64,000 nucleotides of DNA from Kitasatospora cineracea (GCF_003751605.1 NZ_RJVJ01000004.1:57321-121320); one strand, 5' to 3'; shown: positions 1-8,629, counted from the stretch's first letter. Program-made: numbers and translations. Notes: generated by a model from the letters alone, not told the origin.

Positions 1-1
1 C

Positions 2-568
2 GACGCCGGCGACGACCTGCTCGACAGCTACCACGACGAGCGGCACCCGGCCGGCGCCCGGCTGCTGATGAACACCCGCGCCCAGGGCGCGGTCTTCCTC
101 GGCGGCCCCGAGGCCGACCCGCTGCGCGAACTGTTCCGCGAACTCGTCCAGTACGACGAGGTCAAGCGCCACCTGGCCGGCGTCGTCAGCCACCTCGACG
201 TCCGCTACGACCTCGGCGGCGGCCCCGAGGACGCCGCCCACCCGCTGACGGGCCGCCGGATGCCGCCCCGGGCCCTGGTCGGCGCGGCCGGCGAGACCCG
301 CCCGGCCGAACTGCTGCGCACCGGCCGCGGCGTGCTGCTCGACCTCGCCGACGACGCCGCGCTGCGCGAGGCCGCGGCCGGCTGGGCGGACCGGGTCGAC
401 GTGGCGACCGTCGCCGCCAAGCCCGCCGACGGCCCCGACCCGCTCGAGGGCACCGGCGCCGTGCTGATCCGCCCCGACGGCTACGTCGCCTGGGTCGGCC
501 CGGTCGGCGAGCCCGTCCCGGCCGCCGTCCTGGAGCGCTGGTTCGGCCCGGCCCGCCGCCGCTGCTGA
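2..568 (+). CDS. FAD-dependent aromatic hydroxylase, C-terminal part (cut by window start)
   Basis: The frame is open from the window edge and ends at TGA 566-568. The first visible residues (LLDSYHDERHPAGARLL) align with the same region of the two complete hydroxylases downstream (LLDTYHSERHPVGEQLM), so about the last 188 residues of a roughly 490-aa protein are seen. This part holds the end of the FAD/substrate region and the C-terminal thioredoxin-like domain of PgaE/RdmE-type class A monooxygenases, closing with the family-typical AxLERWFG motif. Such enzymes hydroxylate polycyclic polyketides with NAD(P)H and O2. The active-site half lies outside the window, so the substrate position cannot be judged. 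Confidence 0.9.
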   Translation, partial: DAGDDLLDSYHDERHPAGARLLMNTRAQGAVFLGGPEADPLRELFRELVQYDEVKRHLAGVVSHLDVRYDLGGGPEDAAHPLTGRRMPPRALVGAAGETRPAELLRTGRGVLLDLADDAALREAAAGWADRVDVATVAAKPADGPDPLEGTGAVLIRPDGYVAWVGPVGEPVPAAVLERWFGPARRRC

Positions 569-585
569 ACCCCGCCCCGCCCCCG

Positions 586-625
586 CCCGCCCGGGCCCTC
601 GCCGCACGCCGAGGGCCCGGGCGGG
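586..625. terminator. Perfect 16-bp stem-loop terminator
   Basis: Bases 586-601 pair perfectly with 610-625 around an 8-nt loop. It lies 17 bases after the stop of the truncated hydroxylase and faces the convergent methyltransferase gene. There is no T-run, as is usual for actinomycete terminators. Confidence 0.75.
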
Positions 626-646
626 CCGCTTTCCGCCCCCGGGCCC

Positions 647-711
647 GGACGCCGCAGGACCCCGGTCCGTCGCCCGTGGGGTGGGCGGTGGGCCGGGGTC
701 CTCCGGCGTCC
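647..711. terminator. Second stem-loop between convergent genes
   Basis: Bases 647-665 pair with 693-711 with one mismatch around a 27-nt loop. It lies downstream of the methyltransferase stop at 783 (leftward), so it probably ends that transcript; with the hairpin at 586-625 it separates two convergent genes. Confidence 0.55.
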
Positions 712-782
712 GGGTGGGGGCCGGACGGGACCGGACCGTTCCGGGTGGGGCCGGGGCGGGGTCCGGGCGGGATCGGACGGGG

Positions 783-1868
783 TCAGACCGCGACGGCCTC
801 GACGATCGAGACGGCGCCGGCGGTCTCCACGACGCGCTCCAGCTTGAAGCCGGCCCGGGCGACCAGGTCGGCGTACTGCGAGGCGGTGCGCTCCTTGCCG
901 CCCACCAGCAGCAGCAGCCACAGGTCGACCAGCTTGCCGGAGTGCGGCTCGTTGCCCTCCTCGGGGACGACCATCTCGACCAGCAGCAGCTTGCCGCCGG
1001 GCTGCACGGCCGCGCGGATGTTGCGCAGGATCTGCAGCGCCTGCTCCTCCGGCCAGTCGTGCACGATGTGCTTGAGGACGTACGCGTCGGCGCCGGTCGG
1101 GACGGCGTCGAACAGGTCGGCGTCGGCGATGTCGACCCGGTCGGCGACGCCCTGCGCGGCGAGGTGCTCGGCGGCGCCGTTGGCGGCCACCCGCGGGTCG
1201 GAGAGGATGCCCCGGGTGCCGGGCGCGCTCTTCAGGATGCCGGCCAGCAGGCCGCCGTTGCCGCCGCAGAAGTCCAGCACCGTGCCGAACTGCGAGAAGT
1301 CGTAGGCGGCGACCACCGGGTCGGTCTCGGTGGCGGACATGTTGCCCATGCCGCCGATGAACACCGCGCCGTACTCCGGGTTCTGCGTCAGGTACTCGAA
1401 CGCGGTCGCGCCGCGGCGCTTGAGCAGGCTCGGCTCACCGGTGACCACGGAGTCCAGGAAGCCGTTCCAGTCCTCCCAGTGCGTGGGGTGGCCCATCAGC
1501 ACGGCGAGGTCGCGCATCGTCACCGGGTGGTCGGCGCGCAGCGCGTCGGCCATCGGGGTCAGCGCCCAGCGGCCGTCCTGCTGCCGTTCGAAGACGCCGT
1601 TCGCGGCGAGCAGCCGCAGCACCCGGCCCAGCGCCTCGGGGTGCGCGCCGACCTCGGCCGCGACCTCCTCGATCGGCCGCGGGCCGTCCACCAGCGCCTC
1701 GGCCACCCGCAGTTCGGCGGCGGCGTACAGGGCCTGGGTGACCATCGAGCTCATGGCGAGCTCCAGCAGGGCGAACGGCGGGGGCGCCAGCTCCCGGACC
1801 TGCTTCTGCAGGTCGGCCCGGGCCCGCTCCGCGGCGCGGACGACTTCGGGGGGCGGCAAAGCGGGCAT
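783..1868 (-). CDS. SAM-dependent O-methyltransferase (Methyltransf_2 type)
   Basis: A 361-aa protein with the two-domain layout of small-molecule O-methyltransferases: an N-terminal winged-helix dimerisation domain (roughly residues 20-110) and a Rossmann SAM domain with glycine-rich motif DFCGGNGGL and the segment LKHIVHDWPEE, whose HDW histidine is the usual general base. It probably methylates a phenolic hydroxyl of the aromatic polyketide that the neighbouring hydroxylases act on. The ATG at 1868 has GGAGGA seven bases upstream; the longer in-frame upstream extension lacks family features. It is divergent from the hydroxylase at 2147, sharing a 278-bp promoter region. Confidence 0.88.
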   Translation of the reverse strand: MPALPPPEVVRAAERARADLQKQVRELAPPPFALLELAMSSMVTQALYAAAELRVAEALVDGPRPIEEVAAEVGAHPEALGRVLRLLAANGVFERQQDGRWALTPMADALRADHPVTMRDLAVLMGHPTHWEDWNGFLDSVVTGEPSLLKRRGATAFEYLTQNPEYGAVFIGGMGNMSATETDPVVAAYDFSQFGTVLDFCGGNGGLLAGILKSAPGTRGILSDPRVAANGAAEHLAAQGVADRVDIADADLFDAVPTGADAYVLKHIVHDWPEEQALQILRNIRAAVQPGGKLLLVEMVVPEEGNEPHSGKLVDLWLLLLVGGKERTASQYADLVARAGFKLERVVETAGAVSIVEAVAV

Positions 1869-2146
1869 GCGATTCCTCCATGGCAGAAGCGTGGGATTCC
1901 GGCCTACCGCCGAAGACACCCGGTTCCACCACGGTCCGGCAGCACGGTGGACCTGCCCTGGACGGCGGTTGGCGGACCGGTCGAGTCCGCCTCGCGCGCC
2001 GGGCGCCCGGACCCCGCCCCCGGACGCCCGCCGGGGCTCCGCGCGGCACCCGGAGTCTCGCTTGAGCCATCCTGCGGTCCGGCTGCACCGGCGATCGGTT
2101 TGCTTGGTCTTCCCTGGTGACCAACCGTCTGCATGGAGGAAGCGAA
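1869..2146. promoter_or_regulatory. Divergent promoter region (methyltransferase / hydroxylase)
   Basis: A 278-bp gene-free stretch between two divergently read genes, with a ribosome binding site at each end (GATTCCTCC for the minus gene, GGAGGA at 2135 for the plus gene). It must hold both promoters. I could not pick convincing -35/-10 boxes or operators by eye. Confidence 0.5.
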
Positions 2147-3625
2147 ATGGCAAAGGGCGCGATCATCGTGGGCGCCGGCCCGGTCGGTCTGCTGCTCGCC
2201 GGAGAGCTCCGGCTCGGCGGCGCCGACGTCGTCGTCTACGACAGGCTGCCCGCGCCCAGCGGGGAGTCGCGCGGCCTGGGCTTCACCAGCAGGACTGCGG
2301 AGGTGTTCGACCAGCGCGGCCTGCTCGAGCGGCTCGGCGACATCCGCTGGGGCAAGCAGGGCCACTACGGCGGTGTCCGGATCGACTTCTCCCTGCTCGA
2401 GGAGAGCCACTTCGGCGTCATGGGCCTGGCCCAGTCGGCGACCGAGCAGATGCTCGGCGACTGGGTCGCCGAGCTCGGCGTGGAGGTCCGCCGCGGCCAC
2501 GAGCTGGCCGCCCTGCGGGAGACCGCCGAGGGCGTCGTGCTCGGCTTCCAGGGCCCGGACGGGTACACCGAGGACACCGCCGCGTACGTGGTGGGCTGCG
2601 ACGGCGGCCGCAGCACCGTGCGCACCCTGGCCGGCATCGCGTTCCCCGGCGACGAGGCCACCCGCGGCCTGTACCTGGCCGACGTGGTCGGCGCCGACCT
2701 GCGGATGCGCCCGATCGGCGAGCGGATCCCCGGCGGCGGCATGGTGCTGTCGGTGACGCTGGAGCCGGGCGTGGACCGCATCGTCATCCACGAGCCGGGC
2801 CTGCGCCCGCAGCACGGCGAGGGCGAGCTGGCGTTCTCCGAGGTCGCCGACGCCTGGCAGCGCCTGACCGGCGAGGACATCCACCACGCGAGCGCCTCCT
2901 GGATGTGCGCCCTGACCAACGCCACCGGCCTGGCCGAGCAGTACCGCAAGGGCCGGGTGCTGCTGGCCGGCGACGCCGCGCACGACCACGCCCCGCTCGG
3001 CGCCCAGGGCGTCAGCGTCGGCCTGCAGGACGCCGCCAACCTGGGCTGGAAGCTGGCCGCGGTGCTCGGCGGCCGCGCCCCCGAGAGCCTGCTGGACACC
3101 TACCACTCCGAGCGGCACCCGGTCGGCGAGCAGCTGATGCGCGACGTCCACTCGATGTCGCTGCTCTACCTCAGCGGCGAGGAGATGGAGCCGCTGCGCG
3201 CCGTCGTGCGCGAGCTGGTCCAGCTGCCCGACGCGGCCCGCCGGCTGGCCGGCCGGGTCAGCGGCCTGCACATCCGCTACGACGTCGGCGACGGCGCGCA
3301 CCCCTTCCTGGGCCTGCGGTTGGCCCCGCACCGCGCCGTGGAGCGGGCGGACGGCACCCGGGTGCGGGTCGCCGAACTGCTGCACGCCGCGCGCGGCGTG
3401 CTGATCACCACCGGCGCGGACCCGGCGGCCGCCGCCACCGCCGCCCGCTGGGCCGACCGGGTCGACACCGTCACCGGCAGCTGGGCCGACCAGGAGGCCG
3501 ACCACGCGGACGCGCCCGCCGCCCTGCTGGTGCGCCCCGACGGCCACATCGCCTGGGCGGCGCCGGACGGCGGCGACCTCGAGGCGGCGCTCACCCGCTG
3601 GTTCGGGGCACCCGCCGCGGCCTGA
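2147..3625 (+). CDS. PgaE/RdmE-type FAD-dependent polyketide hydroxylase
   Basis: A 492-aa class A flavoprotein monooxygenase. Seen: the N-terminal dinucleotide fold GAGPVG (residues 9-14), the VGCDGGRSTVR motif that binds FAD and NADPH, the GDAAHDHAPLGAQGVSVG motif contacting the FAD ribityl chain, and a C-terminal thioredoxin-like domain. It is a close paralogue of the gene at 5534 and of the fragment at 2. Enzymes of this family oxidise angucycline/anthracycline rings. The ATG at 2147 follows GGAGGA by six bases; an upstream in-frame ATG at 2117 would add a ten-residue tail the paralogue lacks. It opens a rightward operon continuing to the hemerythrin gene. Confidence 0.93.
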   Translation: MAKGAIIVGAGPVGLLLAGELRLGGADVVVYDRLPAPSGESRGLGFTSRTAEVFDQRGLLERLGDIRWGKQGHYGGVRIDFSLLEESHFGVMGLAQSATEQMLGDWVAELGVEVRRGHELAALRETAEGVVLGFQGPDGYTEDTAAYVVGCDGGRSTVRTLAGIAFPGDEATRGLYLADVVGADLRMRPIGERIPGGGMVLSVTLEPGVDRIVIHEPGLRPQHGEGELAFSEVADAWQRLTGEDIHHASASWMCALTNATGLAEQYRKGRVLLAGDAAHDHAPLGAQGVSVGLQDAANLGWKLAAVLGGRAPESLLDTYHSERHPVGEQLMRDVHSMSLLYLSGEEMEPLRAVVRELVQLPDAARRLAGRVSGLHIRYDVGDGAHPFLGLRLAPHRAVERADGTRVRVAELLHAARGVLITTGADPAAAATAARWADRVDTVTGSWADQEADHADAPAALLVRPDGHIAWAAPDGGDLEAALTRWFGAPAAA

Positions 3626-3638
3626 CCGCCCTTCCCGC

Positions 3639-3676
3639 GGGGCGGGCCCGCCGCCCGACGGCGGCGGGCCCGCCCC
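3639..3676. terminator. Perfect 17-bp hairpin inside the tailoring operon
   Basis: Bases 3639-3655 pair perfectly with 3660-3676 around the 4-nt loop CGAC, 13 bases after the hydroxylase stop. It may terminate or attenuate the transcript before the reductase gene at 3729, or stabilise the upstream mRNA. Confidence 0.6.
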
Positions 3677-3728
3677 GGCCGGAGCACCGCCCGGCCCCCA
3701 CCAGGAACCCGAGAAAGGGCACCACGAC

Positions 3729-4565
3729 ATGACCGTCCTCGTCACCGGCAGCCGCGGCAGGGTCGGCTCCCTGCTGGTCGAGATCCTCGCCGCCCGGGGC
3801 ACCGCCGTCCGGGCCGGCTCCAGCGACCCGGAGAAGCTCACCCTCCCCGCGGGCGTCGACGCCGTCCGCCTCGACCTGACCGACCCGGAGACCTTCGCGC
3901 CCGCGCTGGCCGGCGTCGACGCGGTCTTCCTGTACTGCGAGCCCGCGCACATCGGGACATTCACCGCGGCGGCCGAGGCCGCCGGGGTCGAGCACGTCGT
4001 GGTGATGTCCGCCGACGCGGTGCTGCGCGCCGACGCCGCGAGCAACCCGATCGCCGCCCCGCACCTGGCCGTCGAGCGGGCGCTGCGCGCCTCCGCGCTG
4101 ACCGTCACCACGCTCAACTGCGGCGCCCTGGCCAGCAACGCCGGTTCCTGGCAGTACGTGCTGCGGGCCCGCGGCGCCGTCACGCTGCCCTTCCCGGACA
4201 GCTACGCCGACCCGATCTACGAGCAGGACATCGCGGAGTCCGCCGCCGCCGTGCTGGCCCGCCCCGAACTGCGCGGCCGCGCCTACCACCTGACCGGCCC
4301 GGAGTCGCTGAGCTTCCGCCAGCAGGTCGCGGTGATCGGCGCGGTGGTCGGCCGCGAGATCCCGGTGCAACAGATCCCGGCCGCGGTGTGGCGGGCCAAC
4401 AAGCCGGGCTTCATGCCGGACGACATCGCCGACGCGCTGATCGAGCTGTGGACCGCCAGCGACGGGCCGGTCCCGCTGAGCGGCGACGTCGAGACCCTCA
4501 CCGGCCACCCCGCCCGCCCCTTCAGCGCCTGGGCCGAGGACCACGCGGCGGCCTTCGCCGCCTGA
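3729..4565 (+). CDS. NmrA/SDR-type NAD(P)-dependent reductase
   Basis: A 278-aa atypical short-chain dehydrogenase. The N-terminus TVLVTGSRGRVGSLL is the NAD(P)-binding Rossmann motif (TGxxGxxG), and the body resembles NmrA/QOR2-like proteins that lack a strict YxxxK pair. Inside polyketide clusters such proteins reduce quinone or ketone groups, or bind the cofactor as regulators; with hydroxylases on both sides a reductase role is favoured. Start ATG 3729 follows GAGAAAGGG with the same spacing as the next gene. The intact GxxGxxG suggests a working enzyme, but the substrate cannot be read from the sequence. Confidence 0.85.
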   Translation: MTVLVTGSRGRVGSLLVEILAARGTAVRAGSSDPEKLTLPAGVDAVRLDLTDPETFAPALAGVDAVFLYCEPAHIGTFTAAAEAAGVEHVVVMSADAVLRADAASNPIAAPHLAVERALRASALTVTTLNCGALASNAGSWQYVLRARGAVTLPFPDSYADPIYEQDIAESAAAVLARPELRGRAYHLTGPESLSFRQQVAVIGAVVGREIPVQQIPAAVWRANKPGFMPDDIADALIELWTASDGPVPLSGDVETLTGHPARPFSAWAEDHAAAFAA

Positions 4566-4605
4566 GTCCGCCGCACCGCGGACCCCCGAGAAAGGGAACT
4601 TGGAG

Positions 4606-5505
4606 ATGACAGCGGAGCACGGCCAGGCCGTCCCCACCGACGAGGAACTGGCGCGGTCCCTGCCCGGCGGCTTCACCAGCCGGCACGCCGAGGTCAACGG
4701 CACCCGGCTGCACTACGTGGAGGGCGGCAGCGGCGAGCCGCTGGTCCTGCTGCCCGGCTACCCGCAGACCTGGTGGGCCTGGCACAAGGTGCTGCCGGCG
4801 CTCGCCGAGCGGTTCCGGGTGTTCGCCGTCGACCTGCGCGGCATGGGCGGCTCGGACCGCCCCGAGGGCGGCTACGACAAGAGGACGATGGCCGCCGACA
4901 TCGCCGCCCTGGTCGGGCACCTCGGCTACGAGGACGTCAACATCGCCGGGCACGACATGGGCTCGATGGTGGCCTTCAGCTTCGCGGCCAACCACCCGAA
5001 GCTGACCCGCAAGGTCGCCATGATGGACACCCCGCACCCGGACGAGAGCTACTACGGCCTGAAGCTGCTGGCCCGCCCCGGCACCGGCATCTCCCGCTGG
5101 TGGTGGTCGTTCAACCAGGCCCTCGACCTGCCCGAGGTGCTCTACGCCGGGCACATGCGCCAGGTCATCGACTGGCTGTTCGGCCACGCCCTCGCCGACC
5201 AGTCGCTGGTCGGCGACCTCGACCGGGCGGTGTACGCCGCCGCCTACGACACCCCGGACCGGATCCGCGCGGCCTGCGGCTGGTACCGCGCCTACCCGCA
5301 GGACATCGAGGACCGCAAGACCTACGGGACGATCACCGCCCCGCTGCTGGGCATCGGCTCCCGGCACACCTACGAGTACTTCCAGCACCTGCTGCCCACC
5401 CTCGCCGAGGACGTGCGGGTGGAGCGGGCTGCCGACTCGGTGCACTACTTCCCCGAGGAGGAGCCGGAGCTGATCGCCCGGTACCTGCTCGAATTCTTCG
5501 CCTGA
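4606..5505 (+). CDS. Alpha/beta hydrolase, epoxide-hydrolase-like
   Basis: A 299-aa alpha/beta hydrolase. The nucleophile elbow reads AGHDMGS, giving an aspartate nucleophile, which points to an epoxide hydrolase or haloalkane dehalogenase rather than an esterase. The strand HYVEGGSGEPLVLLPGYPQTWWAWHKVL carries the HGxP-like oxyanion region (here PGYP), and the C-terminal SVHYFPEEEPE supplies the catalytic histidine. Kinamycin-type clusters contain an epoxide hydrolase (Alp1U/Lom6) that opens an A-ring epoxide, so a similar role is plausible. ATG 4606 is preferred over TTG 4600 because its distance to AAAGGG matches the preceding gene. Confidence 0.85.
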   Translation: MTAEHGQAVPTDEELARSLPGGFTSRHAEVNGTRLHYVEGGSGEPLVLLPGYPQTWWAWHKVLPALAERFRVFAVDLRGMGGSDRPEGGYDKRTMAADIAALVGHLGYEDVNIAGHDMGSMVAFSFAANHPKLTRKVAMMDTPHPDESYYGLKLLARPGTGISRWWWSFNQALDLPEVLYAGHMRQVIDWLFGHALADQSLVGDLDRAVYAAAYDTPDRIRAACGWYRAYPQDIEDRKTYGTITAPLLGIGSRHTYEYFQHLLPTLAEDVRVERAADSVHYFPEEEPELIARYLLEFFA

Positions 5506-5533
5506 CTTCCACTGCTGCTCGAGGAGTTACCTG

Positions 5534-7006
5534 ATGGCAAAGGGCGCGATCATCGTCGGCGCCGGACCGGTCGGTCTGATGCTCGCCGGCGAACTGCGAC
5601 TGGGCGGCGCGGACGTCGTCGTGTTCGAGAAGCTGCCCGCCCCCAGCGGGGAGTCCCGCGGGGTCGGCTTCACCCGGCGCGCAGCCGAGGTGTTCGACCA
5701 GCGCGGCCTGCTGGAGCGCTTCGGCGACGTCGAGTGGGCGCAGGGCCACTTCGGCGGCGTGCGGATCGACTTCTCCAAGCTCGACGACAACCACTTCAGC
5801 GTGCGCGGCATCCCGCAGTTCCGGACCGAGGAGATCCTCGAGTCCTGGCTGAAGGAGCTGGGCGTCGAGGTCCGCCGCGAGCACGAGGTGCTCGGCTTCC
5901 GGGAGACCGGCGACGGCGTCACCGTCGAGTACCGGGGGCCGGACGGCCTCGGCGAGGAGAGCGCGCAGTACCTGGTGGGCTGCGACGGGGCGCGCAGCAT
6001 CGTGCGCCGCCTGGCCGGCATCGACTTCCCCGGCTGGGAGCCCACCCGCGGGATGTACATGGCCGACGTGGTCGGCGCGAACGTCCGCCAGCGGCCGATC
6101 GGCGAGCGGGTGCCCGGCGGCATGGTGATGGCGTTCAACCTGGAGAACGGCGTCGACCGGATCGTCATCCACAACGAGGCGCTGCGCCCGCCGGAGGACA
6201 AGAGCGGCCTGACCTTCGCCACCATCGCCGACGCCTGGCAGGAGATGACCGGCGAGTCCCTGCACCACGCGGAGGTGCGCTGGGTCAGCTCCTTCACCGA
6301 CACCACCCGGCAGGCCGCCGAGTACCGCCGCGGCCGGGTCTTCCTGGCCGGCGACGCCACCCACATCCACATGCCGGCCGGCGCGCAGGGCATGAGCGTG
6401 GGCGTCCAGGACGCCGCCAACCTCGGCTGGAAGCTGGCCGCCGCGATCAACGGCCGGGCGCCCGAGGGGCTGCTGGACACCTTCCAGTCCGAGCGGCACC
6501 CGGTGGGCGAGCTGCTCATGCGCAACACCCGGGCGCAGACCAAGCTCTACCTCAGCGGCGAGGAGATGGAGCCGCTGCGCGCCGTCCTGCAGGAACTGGT
6601 CCAGGACCCGGCGGTCGCCCGCCACCTGGCCGGCCAGGTCAGCGGCCTCGACGTGCGCTACGACATGGGCGCGGGCAGCCACCCGCAGCTGGGCCTGCGG
6701 CTGCGGCCGGACATCCGGCTCAAGCTCGCCGACGGCAGCCCGGCCACCGTGCGCAACCTGCTGAAGCCGGCCCGCGGCGTGCTGCTGGTCACCTCCGCCG
6801 CCGCGGACGCCGACGGGCTGCGGGCCACCGCCGCGCCCTGGGCGGACCGGGTCGACGTCACCGCCGCGGACTGGGCCGAGGGCGGGGCCGACCGCCCGGA
6901 CGCCCCCGCCGCGCTGCTGGTCCGCCCGGACGGGTACGTCGCCTGGGTGCAGCCGGACGACGCCCCGCTTCGAGCCGCGCTCGAGCGCTGGTTCGGGGCC
7001 GCTTGA
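5534..7006 (+). CDS. PgaE/RdmE-type FAD-dependent polyketide hydroxylase (paralogue)
   Basis: A 490-aa class A FAD monooxygenase opening with almost the same 30 residues as the gene at 2147 (MAKGAIIVGAGPVGLMLAGE). Seen: GAGPVG at 9-14, VGCDGARSIVR, GDATHIHMPAGAQGMSVG and the C-terminal thioredoxin-like domain ending in ALERWFGAA. Duplicated hydroxylases of this type often act in sequence on one polyketide skeleton (compare JadH/JadF or PgaE/PgaM). It starts at ATG 5534 behind GAGGAG, 28 bases after the hydrolase stop, so the two are co-transcribed. Confidence 0.93.
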   Translation: MAKGAIIVGAGPVGLMLAGELRLGGADVVVFEKLPAPSGESRGVGFTRRAAEVFDQRGLLERFGDVEWAQGHFGGVRIDFSKLDDNHFSVRGIPQFRTEEILESWLKELGVEVRREHEVLGFRETGDGVTVEYRGPDGLGEESAQYLVGCDGARSIVRRLAGIDFPGWEPTRGMYMADVVGANVRQRPIGERVPGGMVMAFNLENGVDRIVIHNEALRPPEDKSGLTFATIADAWQEMTGESLHHAEVRWVSSFTDTTRQAAEYRRGRVFLAGDATHIHMPAGAQGMSVGVQDAANLGWKLAAAINGRAPEGLLDTFQSERHPVGELLMRNTRAQTKLYLSGEEMEPLRAVLQELVQDPAVARHLAGQVSGLDVRYDMGAGSHPQLGLRLRPDIRLKLADGSPATVRNLLKPARGVLLVTSAAADADGLRATAAPWADRVDVTAADWAEGGADRPDAPAALLVRPDGYVAWVQPDDAPLRAALERWFGAA

Positions 7007-7169
7007 GGACGGCTCGAATCCGGTCTGGGCCCCAGGCCGGTCCGCCTATCGTGGAGGGGCGTCCCGGTGTGTGCGTCAACTCGCCACCGGGGCAAGGAAC
7101 TTCGGTCGGGGTCCGACGCCGGTCGGCCCCGGCAGGCCCCTGGCCTCCGGATCGAGGGAGAAAAGGCCC

Positions 7170-7805
7170 ATGACCACGACGTTCAAGCACGACTTCACGA
7201 TGATGTTCGTGATCCACGACGCGCTGCGCCGCGAGCTCGAGCTCCTCGCCAGGACCACGGCCCGCACCACCGACGATCCGCGCCGCCTGGTGGCCTCCGC
7301 GGCCGGCTGGGAGATGTTCAAGCAGTACCTGCACGTGCACCACGGCGCCGAGGACGACGCGCTGTGGCCGCAGGTCCGCGAGGCCCTCGCCGAGCGCCCC
7401 GCGGACCTGGCGGTCGTCGAGGCGATGGAGGCCGAGCACGCCACCATCGACCCGCTGCTCGACGGGGTGGACGCCGTGCTGGCCGACCCGGCCCGCGCGG
7501 CCGAGCTCGGCGACCTGGTCGACGCCCTGGTCACCGGCCTGACCGGCCACTTCAAGCACGAGGAGGAGGCGGCCCTGCCGCTGATCGACTCGGTGGCCAC
7601 CCCGCAGCTGCTGCAGGGCTTCGGCCAGGCGCACACCGCGCGGATCGGCGAGGGCACCCCGCGCTACCTGCCGTGGCTGCTCGACGGCACCAGCCGGCAG
7701 AACACCGAGGCGATCCTCGGGATCCTGCCGCCGCCGGTCCGCGGCCTCTACAACGACGTCTGGGTGCCGGCCTACGGCAAGCTGGAGCGCTGGCCCTCGG
7801 CCTGA
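7170..7805 (+). CDS. Hemerythrin-like (HHE) domain protein
   Basis: A 211-aa helical protein with the histidine/glutamate pattern of a hemerythrin HHE domain: IHDALRREL near the N-terminus, HVHHGAEDDALWP, EAEHATIDP and HFKHEEEAALPLI. These residues normally hold a di-iron centre that binds O2, NO or peroxide. ATG 7170 has a GGGAGAAAAGG ribosome binding site; an open frame from 7071 lacks one. It is the last gene of the rightward tailoring block and faces the nitrite-cassette operon. A role in sensing or detoxifying reactive nitrogen, or in an N-oxidation step, is inference from context only. Confidence 0.85.
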   Translation: MTTTFKHDFTMMFVIHDALRRELELLARTTARTTDDPRRLVASAAGWEMFKQYLHVHHGAEDDALWPQVREALAERPADLAVVEAMEAEHATIDPLLDGVDAVLADPARAAELGDLVDALVTGLTGHFKHEEEAALPLIDSVATPQLLQGFGQAHTARIGEGTPRYLPWLLDGTSRQNTEAILGILPPPVRGLYNDVWVPAYGKLERWPSA

Positions 7806-7827
7806 CGCTCCGTCAGTTCCCTTGCAC

Positions 7828-7864
7828 GGAGGGGTGGTTGCGACCCGGTCGCCACCACCCCTCC
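7828..7864. terminator. Bidirectional terminator between convergent genes
   Basis: Bases 7828-7838 pair perfectly with 7854-7864, continued by GCGAC/GTCGC near the loop. It sits between the stops of the hemerythrin-like gene (7805) and the gamma-glutamyl hydrolase (7884) and can serve both. Confidence 0.75.
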
Positions 7865-7883
7865 CGCACGTCCGGGCCCGGGC

Positions 7884-8594
7884 TCAGACCCCGGCCCGCT
7901 CGCGGGCCCCGGCCCGGGCCGCCTCGACGAAGGCCGCGAACAGCGGGTCGGTGTCCTCGCCCATCTCGGAGTGCGCCTGCACGCCCACCACGAAGCGCGC
8001 CGTCGGGTCCTCGGCCGCCTCGACCACCCCGTCCGCGGACCAGGCGGTGGCGATCAGGCCCGCCCCCAGCCGGTCGATGCCCTGGTGGTGGTGGCAGTGC
8101 ACGGTCGCCGAGGTACCGACGGCCGCGCCGAGCCGGGAGTCGGGGGCGATGCGGATCCGGCGGGCGTCGTACTGCCCGGGGACGGCCGGCGAGTGCTCGG
8201 GCAGGTGCTGGTGCAGCGTGCCGCCCCGGACGGTGGAGATCAGCTGCAGGCCCCGGCAGATCCCCAGCACCGGGATGCCGCGGCGCTCGGCCACCGCCAG
8301 GGCGGCCAGCTCGGCCTCGTCGCGGGCCGGGAACGGCGGCAGGGTGCGCGGGTGCGGCTCGGCCCCGTACCGGACCGGCTCGATGTCCTGGCCGCCGGTC
8401 AGCAGCAGCGCGTCGGCCCGCTCCACCACCTCCGCGACCGCCCCGGGCTCCGGCAGGGTCAGCAGCGGGACGCCGCCGGCCGCCACCACCTTCTCGATGT
8501 AGGCCAGCGGCAGCGCGGCGATCGGCACGTCCTTCCAGATGGTGTAGGTGAGCAGGGCCGTGTCGGCCGTGATCGCCACCACGGGTCGGGTCAT
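7884..8594 (-). CDS. Gamma-glutamyl hydrolase, class I amidotransferase fold (PuuD / peptidase C26)
   Basis: A 236-aa single-domain glutamine-amidotransferase-like protein. Catalytic cysteine lies in LGICRGLQL, and the His/Glu pair in VQAHSEMGED (QxHxE as in PuuD). The family hydrolyses gamma-glutamyl amides such as gamma-glutamyl-GABA. It ends the operon that starts with the CreE/CreD-like genes. Because the cassette also has a glutamine-synthetase-like ligase expected to make a gamma-glutamyl hydrazide, release of hydrazine from that carrier is an attractive role (inference). ATG 8594 has GAAAGGA upstream. Confidence 0.85.
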   Translation of the reverse strand: MTRPVVAITADTALLTYTIWKDVPIAALPLAYIEKVVAAGGVPLLTLPEPGAVAEVVERADALLLTGGQDIEPVRYGAEPHPRTLPPFPARDEAELAALAVAERRGIPVLGICRGLQLISTVRGGTLHQHLPEHSPAVPGQYDARRIRIAPDSRLGAAVGTSATVHCHHHQGIDRLGAGLIATAWSADGVVEAAEDPTARFVVGVQAHSEMGEDTDPLFAAFVEAARAGARERAGV

Positions 8595-8629
8595 CGGGCA
8601 TACGTCCTTTCGAGCCTTCGGAACGGGGG

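Noticed and set aside
7071..7169. N-terminal extension of the hemerythrin-like protein from 7071
   Set aside because: The 33 extra residues have no ribosome binding site and no similarity to the HHE fold; ATG 7170 has a strong one.
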